A DNA stretch of 64,000 nucleotides from NCBI GenBank assembly GCA_943737045.1, contig CALSFV010000075.1, forward strand, positions 415,535 to 479,534. Reading direction: 5' to 3'. A program made the translations under genes and the position numbers. Below the pieces are notes generated by a model that was given only the letters and a program-made list of their open reading frames with translations, did no database searches and was not told the origin of the DNA. This document shows, in pieces, positions 52,599 to 64,000 of the stretch (the stretch's first letter is position 1; each line of letters opens with the position of its first letter). This stretch comes from Parapristionchus giblindavisi (Eukaryota; Nematoda; Chromadorea; Rhabditida; Diplogasteridae).

Positions 52599-53964
52599 CG
52601 CTCTCTCACTCTCTCTCACTATTGATTACTGTAGTTATTGATTAGAGTGATTTTATCGATTGATTGGTTTGAGTTGTCAATCGATTTTATCATTTTGATT
52701 GATCTACAAAAAATCGAAAATGCAGTAAATATGCGTTAATTAAGTGTATCGGTTACAGTATCAATTTTACAGTATTCATTACTAAATTAGGCCAGTTAGT
52801 AATCGCTAGCAAATTAGTGGGTGAGACCTGAGTATACTACAACTTATTTAGAGTGTTTCAATTTGCCTTATGACGATTCAGTACGACCGAAATAATAGTT
52901 GAAGAAGTGGTCTGACCTTACATAGTATCTCTCACTCCTCCTCCTCTCTCATTCCTCTCCCTTTAGGTCACTCTCTCCCTCTCCTTCCATCTACTTTCCT
53001 CGTGGCTATTCATCGTGGATACGGTATAAGTGGAAGATAGTGGACGGATGAGGGAGAGTGCTGACTGTATCATGATAAATGAATGACTCTCTTTATGATA
53101 TACGATAAATAAATTAGTCTTGTAAGAAGTCTTCGTGTCCCTTGAACGAGTATTGTACAGTATACCACACAGTTCGATCAACGGTCAATTGGGACACATT
53201 AATGACTTCATTATTTTAAATAATTAATTTTATAAATAATTCACCATTAAATTTTCAATTTCTCGCTCTTAAAAATCATAACAATACGAAATTAATATAA
53301 TATCATAAAATTAGAGAATATAAATGGGCCAATATTTCGCTATAGCAAAATCAATACATACTAAGCTAATGAGTGATATTTCGATGATTTTACATACTTT
53401 GACGTACTTTTTTCGTCTAATAATAATGAATACATGACCATAAACCAATACGAACGTATTCAAAGGTTTAGGACCAGTTTGAAAATTGACGTCGACGACG
53501 TCATCTGAAGTCTACCAACCAAGTCCTCTATGCGAAAACACACGATAGTGAAAGAATGAGATCGATCGGAGAGAAAAATGTTCATCGACGATGACGGCGT
53601 CTGGAGACGTCGTCAGATGACGTCCGTCTGAAATCGAGCTTCAGAAGGTCTGATAACCATATGTTCCAAGTTTGACGTCAATCCGTCAACGTTGAGGACC
53701 ACTTCCCTCTATAGGACCCTATACAGAAAAATATTCAAAGTCCAGAAATAGTTAGCTGTACTAGACTGGTCAATTTTTGACCAGACTGGTCGTTTTTTGT
53801 CCAGTTAAATAACTACTTGGTTATTGAAAATCAGTTATAAAGAAATCGGAGCCACGTGTAAAAGAGTCTTTAACTAACCATTAGTTGTTTAAAAGGGCTT
53901 AAACCTGAGCGCGGAGATGGTCGAAAATAGCGTGTAAAAAGGTAGGGTTCATTAGTTGAATGGT
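52599..53964. repeat. 1.37-kb duplicated block, copy 2
   Basis: Partner of 35503-36868. After AATGGTCCTAGGATTACG the two copies switch to different satellite variants. Confidence 0.9.
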
Positions 53965-53965
53965 C

Positions 53966-54290
53966 CTAGGATTACGAGGAGATTACGTTATTTTCTCAAT
54001 TGCAATACAATACGAAAAATACGGGGAATTCGAACTGTTTTCTAAATGCAGTATTCTACATAAATTGCGTAATAATCACGCTATTTTCTACATTGCAATA
54101 GAATACAAAAATACAGGGAATTGACGCTATTTTCCGAATTGCAGCATTATGCATAAATTACGGGGAAATCAAGCTATTTTCTCAATTCCAATACAATACA
54201 AAAAATACGGCAAATCTAGCTATTTTCTCAATTGCAATGTAATGCAAAAATACGGGGAATTGACGCTATTTTGTCAATTGTCATTATGCT
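53966..54290. repeat. diverged 47-bp-type satellite
   Basis: Units such as AATACGGGGAATTGACGCTA, TTTTCTCAATTGCAATACAA and GCATAAATTACGGGGAAATC keep the TACGG..A..GCTATTTTCTCAAT frame of the clean array but differ from each other. Copied at 58087-58410. Confidence 0.85.
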
Positions 54291-56185
54291 AATTAAGAGG
54301 ATTCGATGAATATATAAAACAATATTCTATGTATATAACAATTATTGATTGGTCTCATCATTCACAAAAGTGATGATATCAATTCCTAACATCTTTATAT
54401 GAGGCCGCTTGCATAAGAATCAACTAAAATCAATGAATTCTGGCACAATCAAGAAATCAATTTTTGCTGATCGGGGTTCTGAAGGGTGCTGATGACGATG
54501 GTCATATTCATTTTGCACCTAGACAGACCGTTGAGGCCTAACGACGTCGCTTTGAAATCGAGTTTTTAGTCATTTCTCGTCACATGATGATGCTAAATTT
54601 TACAGACTATATCTTACGGGGCAGAATCTGATGGCGATCACGCCTGTCTAATTCATTTTTCATGAAAAAGAAAAAAAACAGCCAATTTGTAGAAGATATT
54701 TTCGAGAAAATCAACTTTAAGTGTAATCATTTTGCCGCTAGAATTGATGCAAGAGGCGAGAGTGTGTGGTGGTGCGAGAGAGCAGAGAGGAATTGTCTTC
54801 CGTCTACCCCCTTCCTTCCGCTTTCTCTCGCATTGACAGATAAAGGAGAGGAGGGGGGAGTTCACGAACAAATACAATACCCGAAAAATAATTATAAAAT
54901 CAAACTATTATTATCCCGCGTCTCTATACAACACATGAAATCTGTAAAAATCGAAATTGGAGCAGTTTTCCTTTAATAACAGGAAAACTGCTCCAATTAA
55001 ACGGCGTGATATAACAATTTTTTTTCGAAAACGGCGTGATATAACAATTTGGACAATTGTACACTTTTCAATCTCCTTTTCGAGAGAATCATTTCTATTT
55101 TTTTGAAAAGGATGAACTAGATAGTAATATTGTGCGTCGTTTGAAGACATAATTTTTGCATTAAAACGGATGGGGTCAAGAAAATATTTTCGAGATAACT
55201 TCACTTTTTTTATCAAAAAAAGTGTTTTTCGCGTTTTACGCCCTAAAGATGACTTAGCAGCGAACGGCTCATCAACAACTTTTTGGAGTGCATTAGAAGA
55301 CGATTCGAATGACACCTATCGGCTCGTTGTACGATGAAAATGAACCGAGTTATGATCATTTTCAGGGTAGAACACAAAAAATCGATAGTCTACAATTTTG
55401 GTCAAATAAAGCGGCTAGGTCTTATCATGACCCCTAACCACACCCACTGACCGACCTTCATCGAAATCGGAGAGAAAATTTTTTCCTAGTGGCATTGTCG
55501 GACGTTTTTGCTACACTTTTACAGGAGACCCGTGATAAGTCATTGAAAAAGCTCCAGACAACGTTTTTAATTTCTACTATTTATTCAAAAGTTACGAAAA
55601 AGTAGAGCACATTTTCCTCGTTTTACACACCACTTCGCCACTTTTTCGTTTCATTTCATTTATTATCTCATATTTGTAATTATAAGGGTCTGTTTGTGAT
55701 TTCGTGGAATTTCAGTTGATCATTGAAGATTTTGACGTATATCGAAAATGAAAATAATGATAAGTTGCAAGTGGGAGCTTTATATTTTTAATGTAATGAT
55801 GCATGATAAGTATGTGCACCTCCTTTATTCTGTATATTTATCGAAGAAATTCATTGATCAGAGTAGATTCTCATTCATTGTTCAAAATATGGAACAATGT
55901 TACAAAATCTCACGCAAAATCAGTAGTAATCTCACGCTGAGTAATAGGATTAAGCTTTACCCTTTACCCTATATAGAGAGAGAGTGGAGAAGGAAAGATA
56001 GAAGGAGAGAGAAGGGAGGGAGCGAGCGAGCGAGAGAAGTAGAGGGAAAGGGAGAGGAGTTTTCAGAAAAAAAGGGTCAACAAAATACTATATATTAGTG
56101 ATCAAATACAATATCACAACGAATTAACCATAGTGTACTGATCTTTTCATATGAGATTTGTGAGAGGCGGTGTTGAGGTAAAAGC

Positions 56186-56338
56186 GGCACTAGGTCGAAC
56201 GAGAACCGATGAACCGATGAATAATATCCGATTGGATTATAAACATTTGCATATGTGAGCGCTAATGAATAGACAAAGTATGCAAATGGATATAATCCAG
56301 TCGGTTATTATTCATCGATTATCATCCGAACTAGTGCC
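56186..56338. repeat. MITE-E, reference copy
   Basis: Ends GGCACTAGGTCGAACGAGAA and ...TCATCCGAACTAGTGCC. Arms CCGATGAATAATATCCGATT / AGTCGGTTATTATTCATCG. The centre has CATTTGCATATGTGAGCGCT and AGACAAAGTATGCAAATG. Confidence 0.88.
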
Positions 56339-56752
56339 GGTAAAAGCGTATACGGTTGCGGCGCATACCATTACAGTTACACTTGAATAACTGAATAGGC
56401 TTGTTTAGTGTTTCTATCTCATTGTCTGCACGGTTGCCCGTTCTTTTCTATACTAACTCGTTAATTCATGAGCTACAGTAGTTACTCTTTCCAAATAATC
56501 AATCAATACTCGACAGATATCTGTCATCATTCGTAGATTAAAGTGCTACTTCCTCCCGATATATGGGGCCCGTTGCTTGAAAACCAGGGACTGGATATAT
56601 AATATACTAGCCGTGAGCAATGTTCTGAGAGTTTCTCGAACTTTCTGAAACCTTCTTGATTTTTTTCTTTCTGGAAAATATTGTTTGGTACTGTAGTCAC
56701 GACTTGTTTTAAAGGCAAATCCTAAGCTACTTTTATTACGGGGAAAATTATT

Positions 56753-56800
56753 AATTTATGCAAATGTTGTAATTTCTCAATTACAACATTTGCATAAATT
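56753..56800. repeat. 22-bp-arm perfect hairpin beside half MITE-B
   Basis: AATTTATGCAAATGTTGTAA TT and its exact complement around a TCTC loop. It is preceded by TTTTAAAGGCAAATCCTAAG, the left end of a MITE-B, and followed by satellite-like TACGGGGTAATCGCGCTA. Copied at 60874-60921. Confidence 0.88.
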
Positions 56801-57299
56801 ACGGGGTAATCGCGCTAATTACATCTTTCGTCTTGCTCAAATCTTTCTCACAATGCCTAAAGACAGATTCCTGCATGCAAATGTACGATACTGTCTTATG
56901 ACAGTTACCTGGTTGATAATGCCAGCGGTGATATGCTCAGATACAAGATTAAGCCATGCATGTCTAGGAAGAAGCCTCGTTTCGGGGCAAACCAACAGTA
57001 CGATGGCGGATTCGGACACGCTCTATCAATCAATGTTCACGGTTTAAAGAGGTACATTTGAATTAGGTAGGATTGGGATTGATTATAAGAGAAAGAAACG
57101 ATGGGAGCTCCCCAGGAGGGAGAAGGAGAGGTCGGAGTTTTAACTAAAAGAGAGATATAGTTCATTTCTCGATTACAATGTTTTACATAACATAAATTTC
57201 GGGAAAACTATTTTCTCATTTGCAAATTTATCGATGAAATGAATATGATCGTAGGCGGCTGAAAATAGATTCGAAAAGGAATAATTGGAAAACGAATAT

Positions 57300-57445
57300 T
57301 CTGGACTCTTTGATCTGCCCATTTTGTAATGATATCTAGGGCTGACTGCAGAGGAGCGGATGTATTTCTTCTTTACTAAAAGTGTTGTAAATTTTGATAT
57401 CATCAGCATACATCCATGCAATGACACCGTTATTTTGTACATGGA
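57300..57445 (-). pseudogene. LINE RT palm relic with YADD box, frameshifted
   Basis: Minus strand reads VQNNGVIAWMYADDIKIYNT then FSKEEIHPLL. YADD codons are at 57399-57410. A one-base shift then restores SALDIITKWADQRVQ, which fits the LQ..LD.I..WA motif of non-LTR reverse transcriptases. Upstream RT motifs are missing. Confidence 0.7.
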
Positions 57446-57686
57446 ATGACGTCATATGAACGACTCCTGATTCATACGAGTTATTCAATATGATTTCATG
57501 CGCTTCCAGATAGGCAATGCAATATTTTCGATAGATTAGTCAATATTTATAAGCTCTCAATGTTTATAAGCGCATTCTGCAAGAAGAGTTTTTCCATTTC
57601 TCTATTTGTGCACAGATCTCATGTAGGATGAATTGCGGCTTTTGAAAGTTGCCTAAATCAGGGTAGTGTGGTGGGGTCATTATCGA

Positions 57687-57717
<31 letters not shown>

Positions 57718-60306
57718 CACTCATGAATGTTGTGGCTAGTAGGTTAGCTTTTCCAATATCGTCCGTAAATGCAATTATAATCTAAAAATTTTTTAACACA
57801 TTTTTACACTTTTTCATGAAACGAAATAATTATGCGTATACGTGCGCATGATTATTTCCATTCACTCATTTTTAGCCTACTTCCGTCAAAGTCAGCTGTA
57901 CTAGACTGGTCGTTTTTTTGTCCAGTTAAATAACTACTTGGTTATTGAAAATCAGTTATAAATAAATCGGAGCCACGTGTAAAAGAGTCTTTAACTAACC
58001 ATTAGTTGTTTAAAAGGGCTTAAACCTGAGCGCGGAGATGGTCGAAAATAGCGTGTAAAAAGGTAGGGTTCATTAGTTGAATGGTCCTAGGATTACGAGG
58101 AGATTACGTTATTTTCTCAATTGCAATACAATACGAAAAATACGGGGAATTCGAACTGTTTTCTAAATGCAGTATTCTACATAAATTGCGTAATAATCAC
58201 GCTATTTTCTACATTGCAATAGAATACAAAAATACAGGGAATTGACGCTATTTTCCGAATTGCAGCATTATGCATAAATTACGGGGAAATCAAGCTATTT
58301 TCTCAATTCCAATACAATACAAAAAATACGGCAAATCTAGCTATTTTCTCAATTGCAATGTAATGCAAAAATACGGGGAATTGACGCTATTTTGTCAATT
58401 GTCATTATGCTAATTAAGAGGATTCGATGAATATATAAAACAATATTCTATGTATATAACAATTATTGATTGGTCTCATCATTCACAAAAGTGATGATAT
58501 CAATTCCTAACATCTTTATATGAGGCCGCTTGCATAAGAATCAACTAAAATCAATGAATTCTGGCACAATCAAGAAATCAATTTTTGCTGATCGGGGTTC
58601 TGAAGGGTGCTGATGACGATGGTCATATTCATTTTGCACCTAGACAGACCGTTGAGGCCTAACGACGTCGCTTTGAAATCGAGTTTTTAGTCATTTCTCG
58701 TCACATGATGATGCTAAATTTTACAGACTATATCTTACGGGGCAGAATCTGATGGCGATCACGCCTGTCTAATTCATTTTTCATGAAAAAGAAAAAAAAC
58801 AGCCAATTTGTAGAAGATATTTTCGAGAAAATCAACTTTAAGTGTAATCATTTTGCCGCTAGAATTGATGCAAGAGGCGAGAGTGTGTGGTGGTGCGAGA
58901 GAGCAGAGAGGAATTGTCTTCCGTCTACCCCCTTCCTTCCGCTTTCTCTCGCATTGACAGATAAAGGAGAGGAGGGGGGAGTTCACGAACAAATACAATA
59001 CCCGAAAAATAATTATAAAATCAAACTATTATTATCCCGCGTCTCTATACAACACATGAAATCTGTAAAAATCGAAATTGGAGCAGTTTTCCTTTAATAA
59101 CAGGAAAACTGCTCCAATTAAACGGCGTGATATAACAATTTTTTTTCGAAAACGGCGTGATATAACAATTTGGACAATTGTACACTTTTCAATCTCCTTT
59201 TCGAGAGAATCATTTCTATTTTTTTGAAAAGGATGAACTAGATAGTAATATTGTGCGTCGTTTGAAGACATAATTTTTGCATTAAAACGGATGGGGTCAA
59301 GAAAATATTTTCGAGATAACTTCACTTTTTTTATCAAAAAAAGTGTTTTTCGCGTTTTACGCCCTAAAGATGACTTAGCAGCGAACGGCTCATCAACAAC
59401 TTTTTGGAGTGCATTAGAAGACGATTCGAATGACACCTATCGGCTCGTTGTACGATGAAAATGAACCGAGTTATGATCATTTTCAGGGTAGAACACAAAA
59501 AATCGATAGTCTACAATTTTGGTCAAATAAAGCGGCTAGGTCTTATCATGACCCCTAACCACACCCACTGACCGACCTTCATCGAAATCGGAGAGAAAAT
59601 TTTTTCCTAGTGGCATTGTCGGACGTTTTTGCTACACTTTTACAGGAGACCCGTGATAAGTCATTGAAAAAGCTCCAGACAACGTTTTTAATTTCTACTA
59701 TTTATTCAAAAGTTACGAAAAAGTAGAGCACATTTTCCTCGTTTTACACACCACTTCGCCACTTTTTCGTTTCATTTCATTTATTATCTCATATTTGTAA
59801 TTATAAGGGTCTGTTTGTGATTTCGTGGAATTTCAGTTGATCATTGAAGATTTTGACGTATATCGAAAATGAAAATAATGATAAGTTGCAAGTGGGAGCT
59901 TTATATTTTTAATGTAATGATGCATGATAAGTATGTGCACCTCCTTTATTCTGTATATTTATCGAAGAAATTCATTGATCAGAGTAGATTCTCATTCATT
60001 GTTCAAAATATGGAACAATGTTACAAAATCTCACGCAAAATCAGTAGTAATCTCACGCTGAGTAATAGGATTAAGCTTTACCCTTTACCCTATATAGAGA
60101 GAGAGTGGAGAAGGAAAGATAGAAGGAGAGAGAAGGGAGGGAGCGAGCGAGCGAGAGAAGTAGAGGGAAAGGGAGAGGAGTTTTCAGAAAAAAAGGGTCA
60201 ACAAAATACTATATATTAGTGATCAAATACAATATCACAACGAATTAACCATAGTGTACTGATCTTTTCATATGAGATTTGTGAGAGGCGGTGTTGAGGT
60301 AAAAGC

Positions 60307-60459
60307 GGCACTAGGTCGAACGAGAACCGATGAACCGATGAATAATATCCGATTGGATTATAAACATTTGCATATGTGAGCGCTAATGAATAGACAAAGT
60401 ATGCAAATGGATATAATCCAGTCGGTTATTATTCATCGATTATCATCCGAACTAGTGCC
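60307..60459. repeat. MITE-E in tandem unit 2
   Basis: Same sequence as 56186-56338. Confidence 0.88.
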
Positions 60460-61420
60460 GGTAAAAGCGTATACGGTTGCGGCGCATACCATTACAGTTA
60501 CACTTGAATAACTGAATAGGCTTGTTTAGTGTTTCTATCTCATTGTCTGCACGGTTGCCCGTTCTTTTCTATACTAACTCGTTAATTCATGAGCTACAGT
60601 AGTTACTCTTTCCAAATAATCAATCAATACTCGACAGATATCTGTCATCATTCGTAGATTAAAGTGCTACTTCCTCCCGATATATGGGGCCCGTTGCTTG
60701 AAAACCAGGGACTGGATATATAATATACTAGCCGTGAGCAATGTTCTGAGAGTTTCTCGAACTTTCTGAAACCTTCTTGATTTTTTTCTTTCTGGAAAAT
60801 ATTGTTTGGTACTGTAGTCACGACTTGTTTTAAAGGCAAATCCTAAGCTACTTTTATTACGGGGAAAATTATTAATTTATGCAAATGTTGTAATTTCTCA
60901 ATTACAACATTTGCATAAATTACGGGGTAATCGCGCTAATTACATCTTTCGTCTTGCTCAAATCTTTCTCACAATGCCTAAAGACAGATTCCTGCATGCA
61001 AATGTACGATACTGTCTTATGACAGTTACCTGGTTGATAATGCCAGCGGTGATATGCTCAGATACAAGATTAAGCCATGCATGTCTAGGAAGAAGCCTCG
61101 TTTCGGGGCAAACCAACAGTACGATGGCGGATTCGGACACGCTCTATCAATCAATGTTCACGGTTTAAAGAGGTACATTTGAATTAGGTAGGATTGGGAT
61201 TGATTATAAGAGAAAGAAACGATGGGAGCTCCCCAGGAGGGAGAAGGAGAGGTCGGAGTTTTAACTAAAAGAGAGATATAGTTCATTTCTCGATTACAAT
61301 GTTTTACATAACATAAATTTCGGGAAAACTATTTTCTCATTTGCAAATTTATCGATGAAATGAATATGATCGTAGGCGGCTGAAAATAGATTCGAAAAGG
61401 AATAATTGGAAAACGAATAT

Positions 61421-61566
61421 TCTGGACTCTTTGATCTGCCCATTTTGTAATGATATCTAGGGCTGACTGCAGAGGAGCGGATGTATTTCTTCTTTACTAA
61501 AAGTGTTGTAAATTTTGATATCATCAGCATACATCCATGCAATGACACCGTTATTTTGTACATGGA
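61421..61566 (-). pseudogene. LINE RT palm relic, unit 2
   Basis: Same YADD-containing fragment and the same frameshift as 57300-57445. Confidence 0.7.
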
Positions 61567-61807
61567 ATGACGTCATATGAACGACTCCTGATTCATACGA
61601 GTTATTCAATATGATTTCATGCGCTTCCAGATAGGCAATGCAATATTTTCGATAGATTAGTCAATATTTATAAGCTCTCAATGTTTATAAGCGCATTCTG
61701 CAAGAAGAGTTTTTCCATTTCTCTATTTGTGCACAGATCTCATGTAGGATGAATTGCGGCTTTTGAAAGTTGCCTAAATCAGGGTAGTGTGGTGGGGTCA
61801 TTATCGA

Positions 61808-61838
<31 letters not shown>

Positions 61839-62214
61839 CACTCATGAATGTTGTGGCTAGTAGGTTAGCTTTTCCAATATCGTCCGTAAATGCAATTATA
61901 ATCTAAAAATTTTTTAACACATTTTTACACTTTTTCATGAAACGAAATAATTATGCGTATACGTGCGCATGATTATTTCCATTCACTCATTTTTAGCCTA
62001 CTTCCGTCAAAGTCAGCTGTACTAGACTGGTCGTTTTTTTGTCCAGTTAAATAACTACTTGGTTATTGAAAATCAGTTATAAATAAATCGGAGCCACGTG
62101 TAAAAGAGTCTTTAACTAACCATTAGTTGTTTAAAAGGGCTTAAACCTGAGCGCGGAGATGGTCGAAAATAGCGTGTAAAAAGGTAGGGTTCATTAGTTG
62201 AATGGTCCTAGGAT

Positions 62215-62580
62215 TACGGAGAAATCGCGCTATTTTCTCAATAGCAGCATTATTCATGAATTACGGAGAAATCGCGCTATTTTCTCAATGCTGCCATTTT
62301 GCATAAATTACGGAGAAATCGCGCTATTTTCTCAATAGCAGCATTATGCATAAATTACGGAGAAATCGCGCTATTTTCTCAATACTGGCATTATTCATGA
62401 ATTACGGAGAAATCGCGATATTTTCTCAATAGCAGCATTATGCATAAATTACGGAGAAATCGCGCTATTTTCTCAATAGCAGCATTATGCATAAATTACG
62501 GAGAAATCGCGCTATTTTCTCAATACCGGCATTATTCATGAATTACGGGGAAATTGCGTTATTTTCTCAATTGCAATTAT
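62215..62580. repeat. 47-bp satellite array, clean form, 8 units
   Basis: Same units as 36869-37200 with one duplicated TAGCAGCATTATGCATAAAT unit. Confidence 0.95.
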
Positions 62581-63222
62581 GATAATTAAGAGGCCTGTTC
62601 CCTAAGACTCGATCATATTCGACCACCCCCGGACACGTGCGCTAGCAATGAGAACTGGGAGTCCATACTTGGGTGTTAGGAGTGCCCCCGGCCCTTATTA
62701 CACAAAACAAATTTCGATTTTCATGACCCGGGGGTCATGGTCCGAAAATTTCAAAATTTCTCAAGTTTGAAATTTCCAACTTGCTTTCTGTAACATTCTG
62801 TCTTAGTACTTTGCAATGTGCATAATCAATATGAAAATCGTTTATTTTTGAAAATTCATAAAATTCAATACTTTCATGGCAAATTTCTATAATATTGCAG
62901 TTTTTCGACTCGAATGCTGCGACAATGAGCAAATGACAATGACAATGTGAAGTTTCATGATGAGCAAACGTAGTAGAACTGTAATCCCGGCATTCGGCTC
63001 ACTTTTGAAAATTCGATTTCCATGACCCCGGGGTCATGGTGAAAAACATGAATTTTCGAAAATTAACGATTTTCATATTGATTATGTACATTGCATAGTA
63101 CTTAGAAAGAGTGTTACAGAAAGCAAGTTGGAAACTGATTCAAACACAATTCTGAACACAATATTGATCTTTCATTCATAAAGAGAGTGGCTGTTCCCAT
63201 TGCCCTAGAGATTATATTTTAA

Positions 63223-63747
63223 AGTTCTTTTGAGTCAGGGACAGTCCCTTCAAAATGGAAACACTCAATAGTCCTGCTAAGAAATCCCCCACCCTACTCC
63301 AACCCTTCCAATTATAGGCCGATTTCGATCACATCATTTGTCTGTCTTATATTCGAACGCATCTTAAGTAGGCCCACAATATCTCACTGTGAATCACTTG
63401 ACATATTCCCTGATGAACAATATGGATTTAGAGAGAATCGTTCACGAGAAGTGCAGATGCTAGAAGTTCTAGAGCTTTGGACTGCCTCAATAAGCAGGGG
63501 AAAAACAGTTGATGTTATCTATTTTGACTTCGCAAAAGCCTTTGATAGTGTATCCCTTCCAAAACTAATTTGTAAACTCAGCACCACTGGCATTTCAATG
63601 AAAACCATTTACAGGATCTCTGATGATCTTTCCAATAGATCACAATTTCGGGCAGATTTCGGACCGGACCGATTTCTTGGGCTCTTATTGTTAGTTTTTT
63701 GGGCTCCCCATGAATTCGTGGAATCGAATTTATCCAAAATGTTTTAG
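63223..63747 (+). pseudogene. LINE reverse transcriptase fragment, second copy
   Basis: Copy of 37984-38508, with the same in-frame TAA before it, the same catalytic-Asp strand and the same premature end. Confidence 0.85.
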
Positions 63748-64000
63748 TTTATTTTTTTTTTCGGAACTTTTTATTGTTTAAAATTGAGCGCGGAGACAGT
63801 CGAAATTCACGTTAAAAGCAGATTAGGTTCATAAGTTTTTGTGTACCCGAAATTTGTGCACTTATTGAAAAATGGAAAAAGTCTTCCTGTAAAACCCCGG
63901 AAAATATTGATCTTTTATTTATAAAGAGAGTGGCTGTTCCCATTGCCGAGCCCTTATTTAAAGGTGGACTCCCGCGAATATTTTCCTGAATAAACTGTGA

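Larger units (their letters stand above)
53785..57904. repeat. 4.12-kb tandem unit 1
   Basis: Repeated almost base for base at 57905-62025 (offset 4,120-4,121). Internal order: satellite variant (53966-54290), inverted matches to 39 kb, a block shared with 39.6-40.0 kb, MITE-E (56186-56338), half MITE-B plus hairpin (56708-56800), a minus-strand RT relic (57300-57445) and poly-A of about 26 (57691). All open frames (134, 116, 104 aa) are copied unchanged but have no recognisable domains. Confidence 0.93.
57905..62025. repeat. 4.12-kb tandem unit 2
   Basis: Copy of 53785-57904, with one extra T at the start. Carries the same satellite, MITE-E, hairpin, RT relic and poly-A run. Confidence 0.93.
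62026..64000. repeat. third junction copy, switching to the 36.7-38.8 kb type
   Basis: Starts as a third tandem unit (ACTGGTCGTTTTTTTGTCC). After AATGGTCCTAGGATTACGG it continues with the clean 47-bp satellite and RT piece of 36689-38764. One satellite unit more and a deletion of about 150 bp (at 62774, matching 37392-37543) distinguish it. It runs off the window. Confidence 0.9.

Noticed and set aside
55911..59436. 134-, 116- and 104-aa frames conserved between the tandem units (for example 54911-55315 and 59032-59436)
   Set aside because: Identity follows from the recent tandem duplication, not selection; the diverged copy at 39.6-40.0 kb does not keep the frames open, and no domain is recognisable.

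Overview
The window looks like nuclear DNA of a nematode. It is AT-rich, with small exons, introns ending in TTTTCAG/TTNCAG, a likely trans-splice acceptor just upstream of an ATG, and a readable neurexin-type laminin G domain (an animal-only family). A diplogastrid such as Pristionchus is my best guess, from the abundant (GAGGGA)n tracts and the style of the spliced gene at 4.9-12.3 kb. That is inference: I could not search a database. Real coding sequence is sparse, and most long open frames are low-complexity shadows of CT/GA tracts.

Layout. 0-4.9 kb: intergenic, with foldback elements and a 43-bp minisatellite just before the first gene. 4.9-12.3 kb: one complete 11-exon plus-strand gene (326 aa, F-box/leucine-rich-like, name not recognised), with introns full of foldback elements, a tRNA-like sequence and a 19-bp minisatellite. 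13.4-25.7 kb: copy 1 of a segmental duplication whose shorter copy 2 lies at 45.3-52.1 kb. The two copies differ by clean insertions, so several mobile elements can be defined with their empty sites. 26-31 kb: foldback elements, microsatellites and a 27-bp palindromic minisatellite. 31.0-33.4 kb: three exons of the first LNS (laminin G) domain of a neurexin (nrx-1-like). The third exon is cut in mid-reading by a repeat mosaic at about 33391. 33.4-35.5 kb: that mosaic, reshuffled from the 16.4-18.7 kb sequence. 35.5-43.4 kb and 52.6-64.0 kb: large complex repeats containing a 47-bp satellite, decayed LINE reverse transcriptase pieces and an almost exact 4,121-bp tandem duplication (53785-62025). 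44.1-45.2 kb: exon fragments of one minus-strand and one plus-strand gene that I do not recognise.

For convenience I give local names to short repeat families. MITE-B is about 110 bp, with ends like AGGCACACCCCAAGCTAATT and TTAA flanks. MITE-C is about 95-120 bp, with ends like AGGGAGCGTAACCTCACT and TTAA flanks. MITE-A is a palindrome with TGACGTCA in each arm. MITE-E has GGCACTAG...CTAGTGCC ends. MITE-F contains ATTTGCCC/GGGCAAAT. MITE-B and MITE-C together occur at more than 20 places, and an empty site in the segmental duplication shows TTAA target duplication for MITE-C.

The genes here do not form a pathway. The window is mainly a record of repeat invasion, segmental duplication and tandem amplification around one intact gene and a broken neurexin locus.
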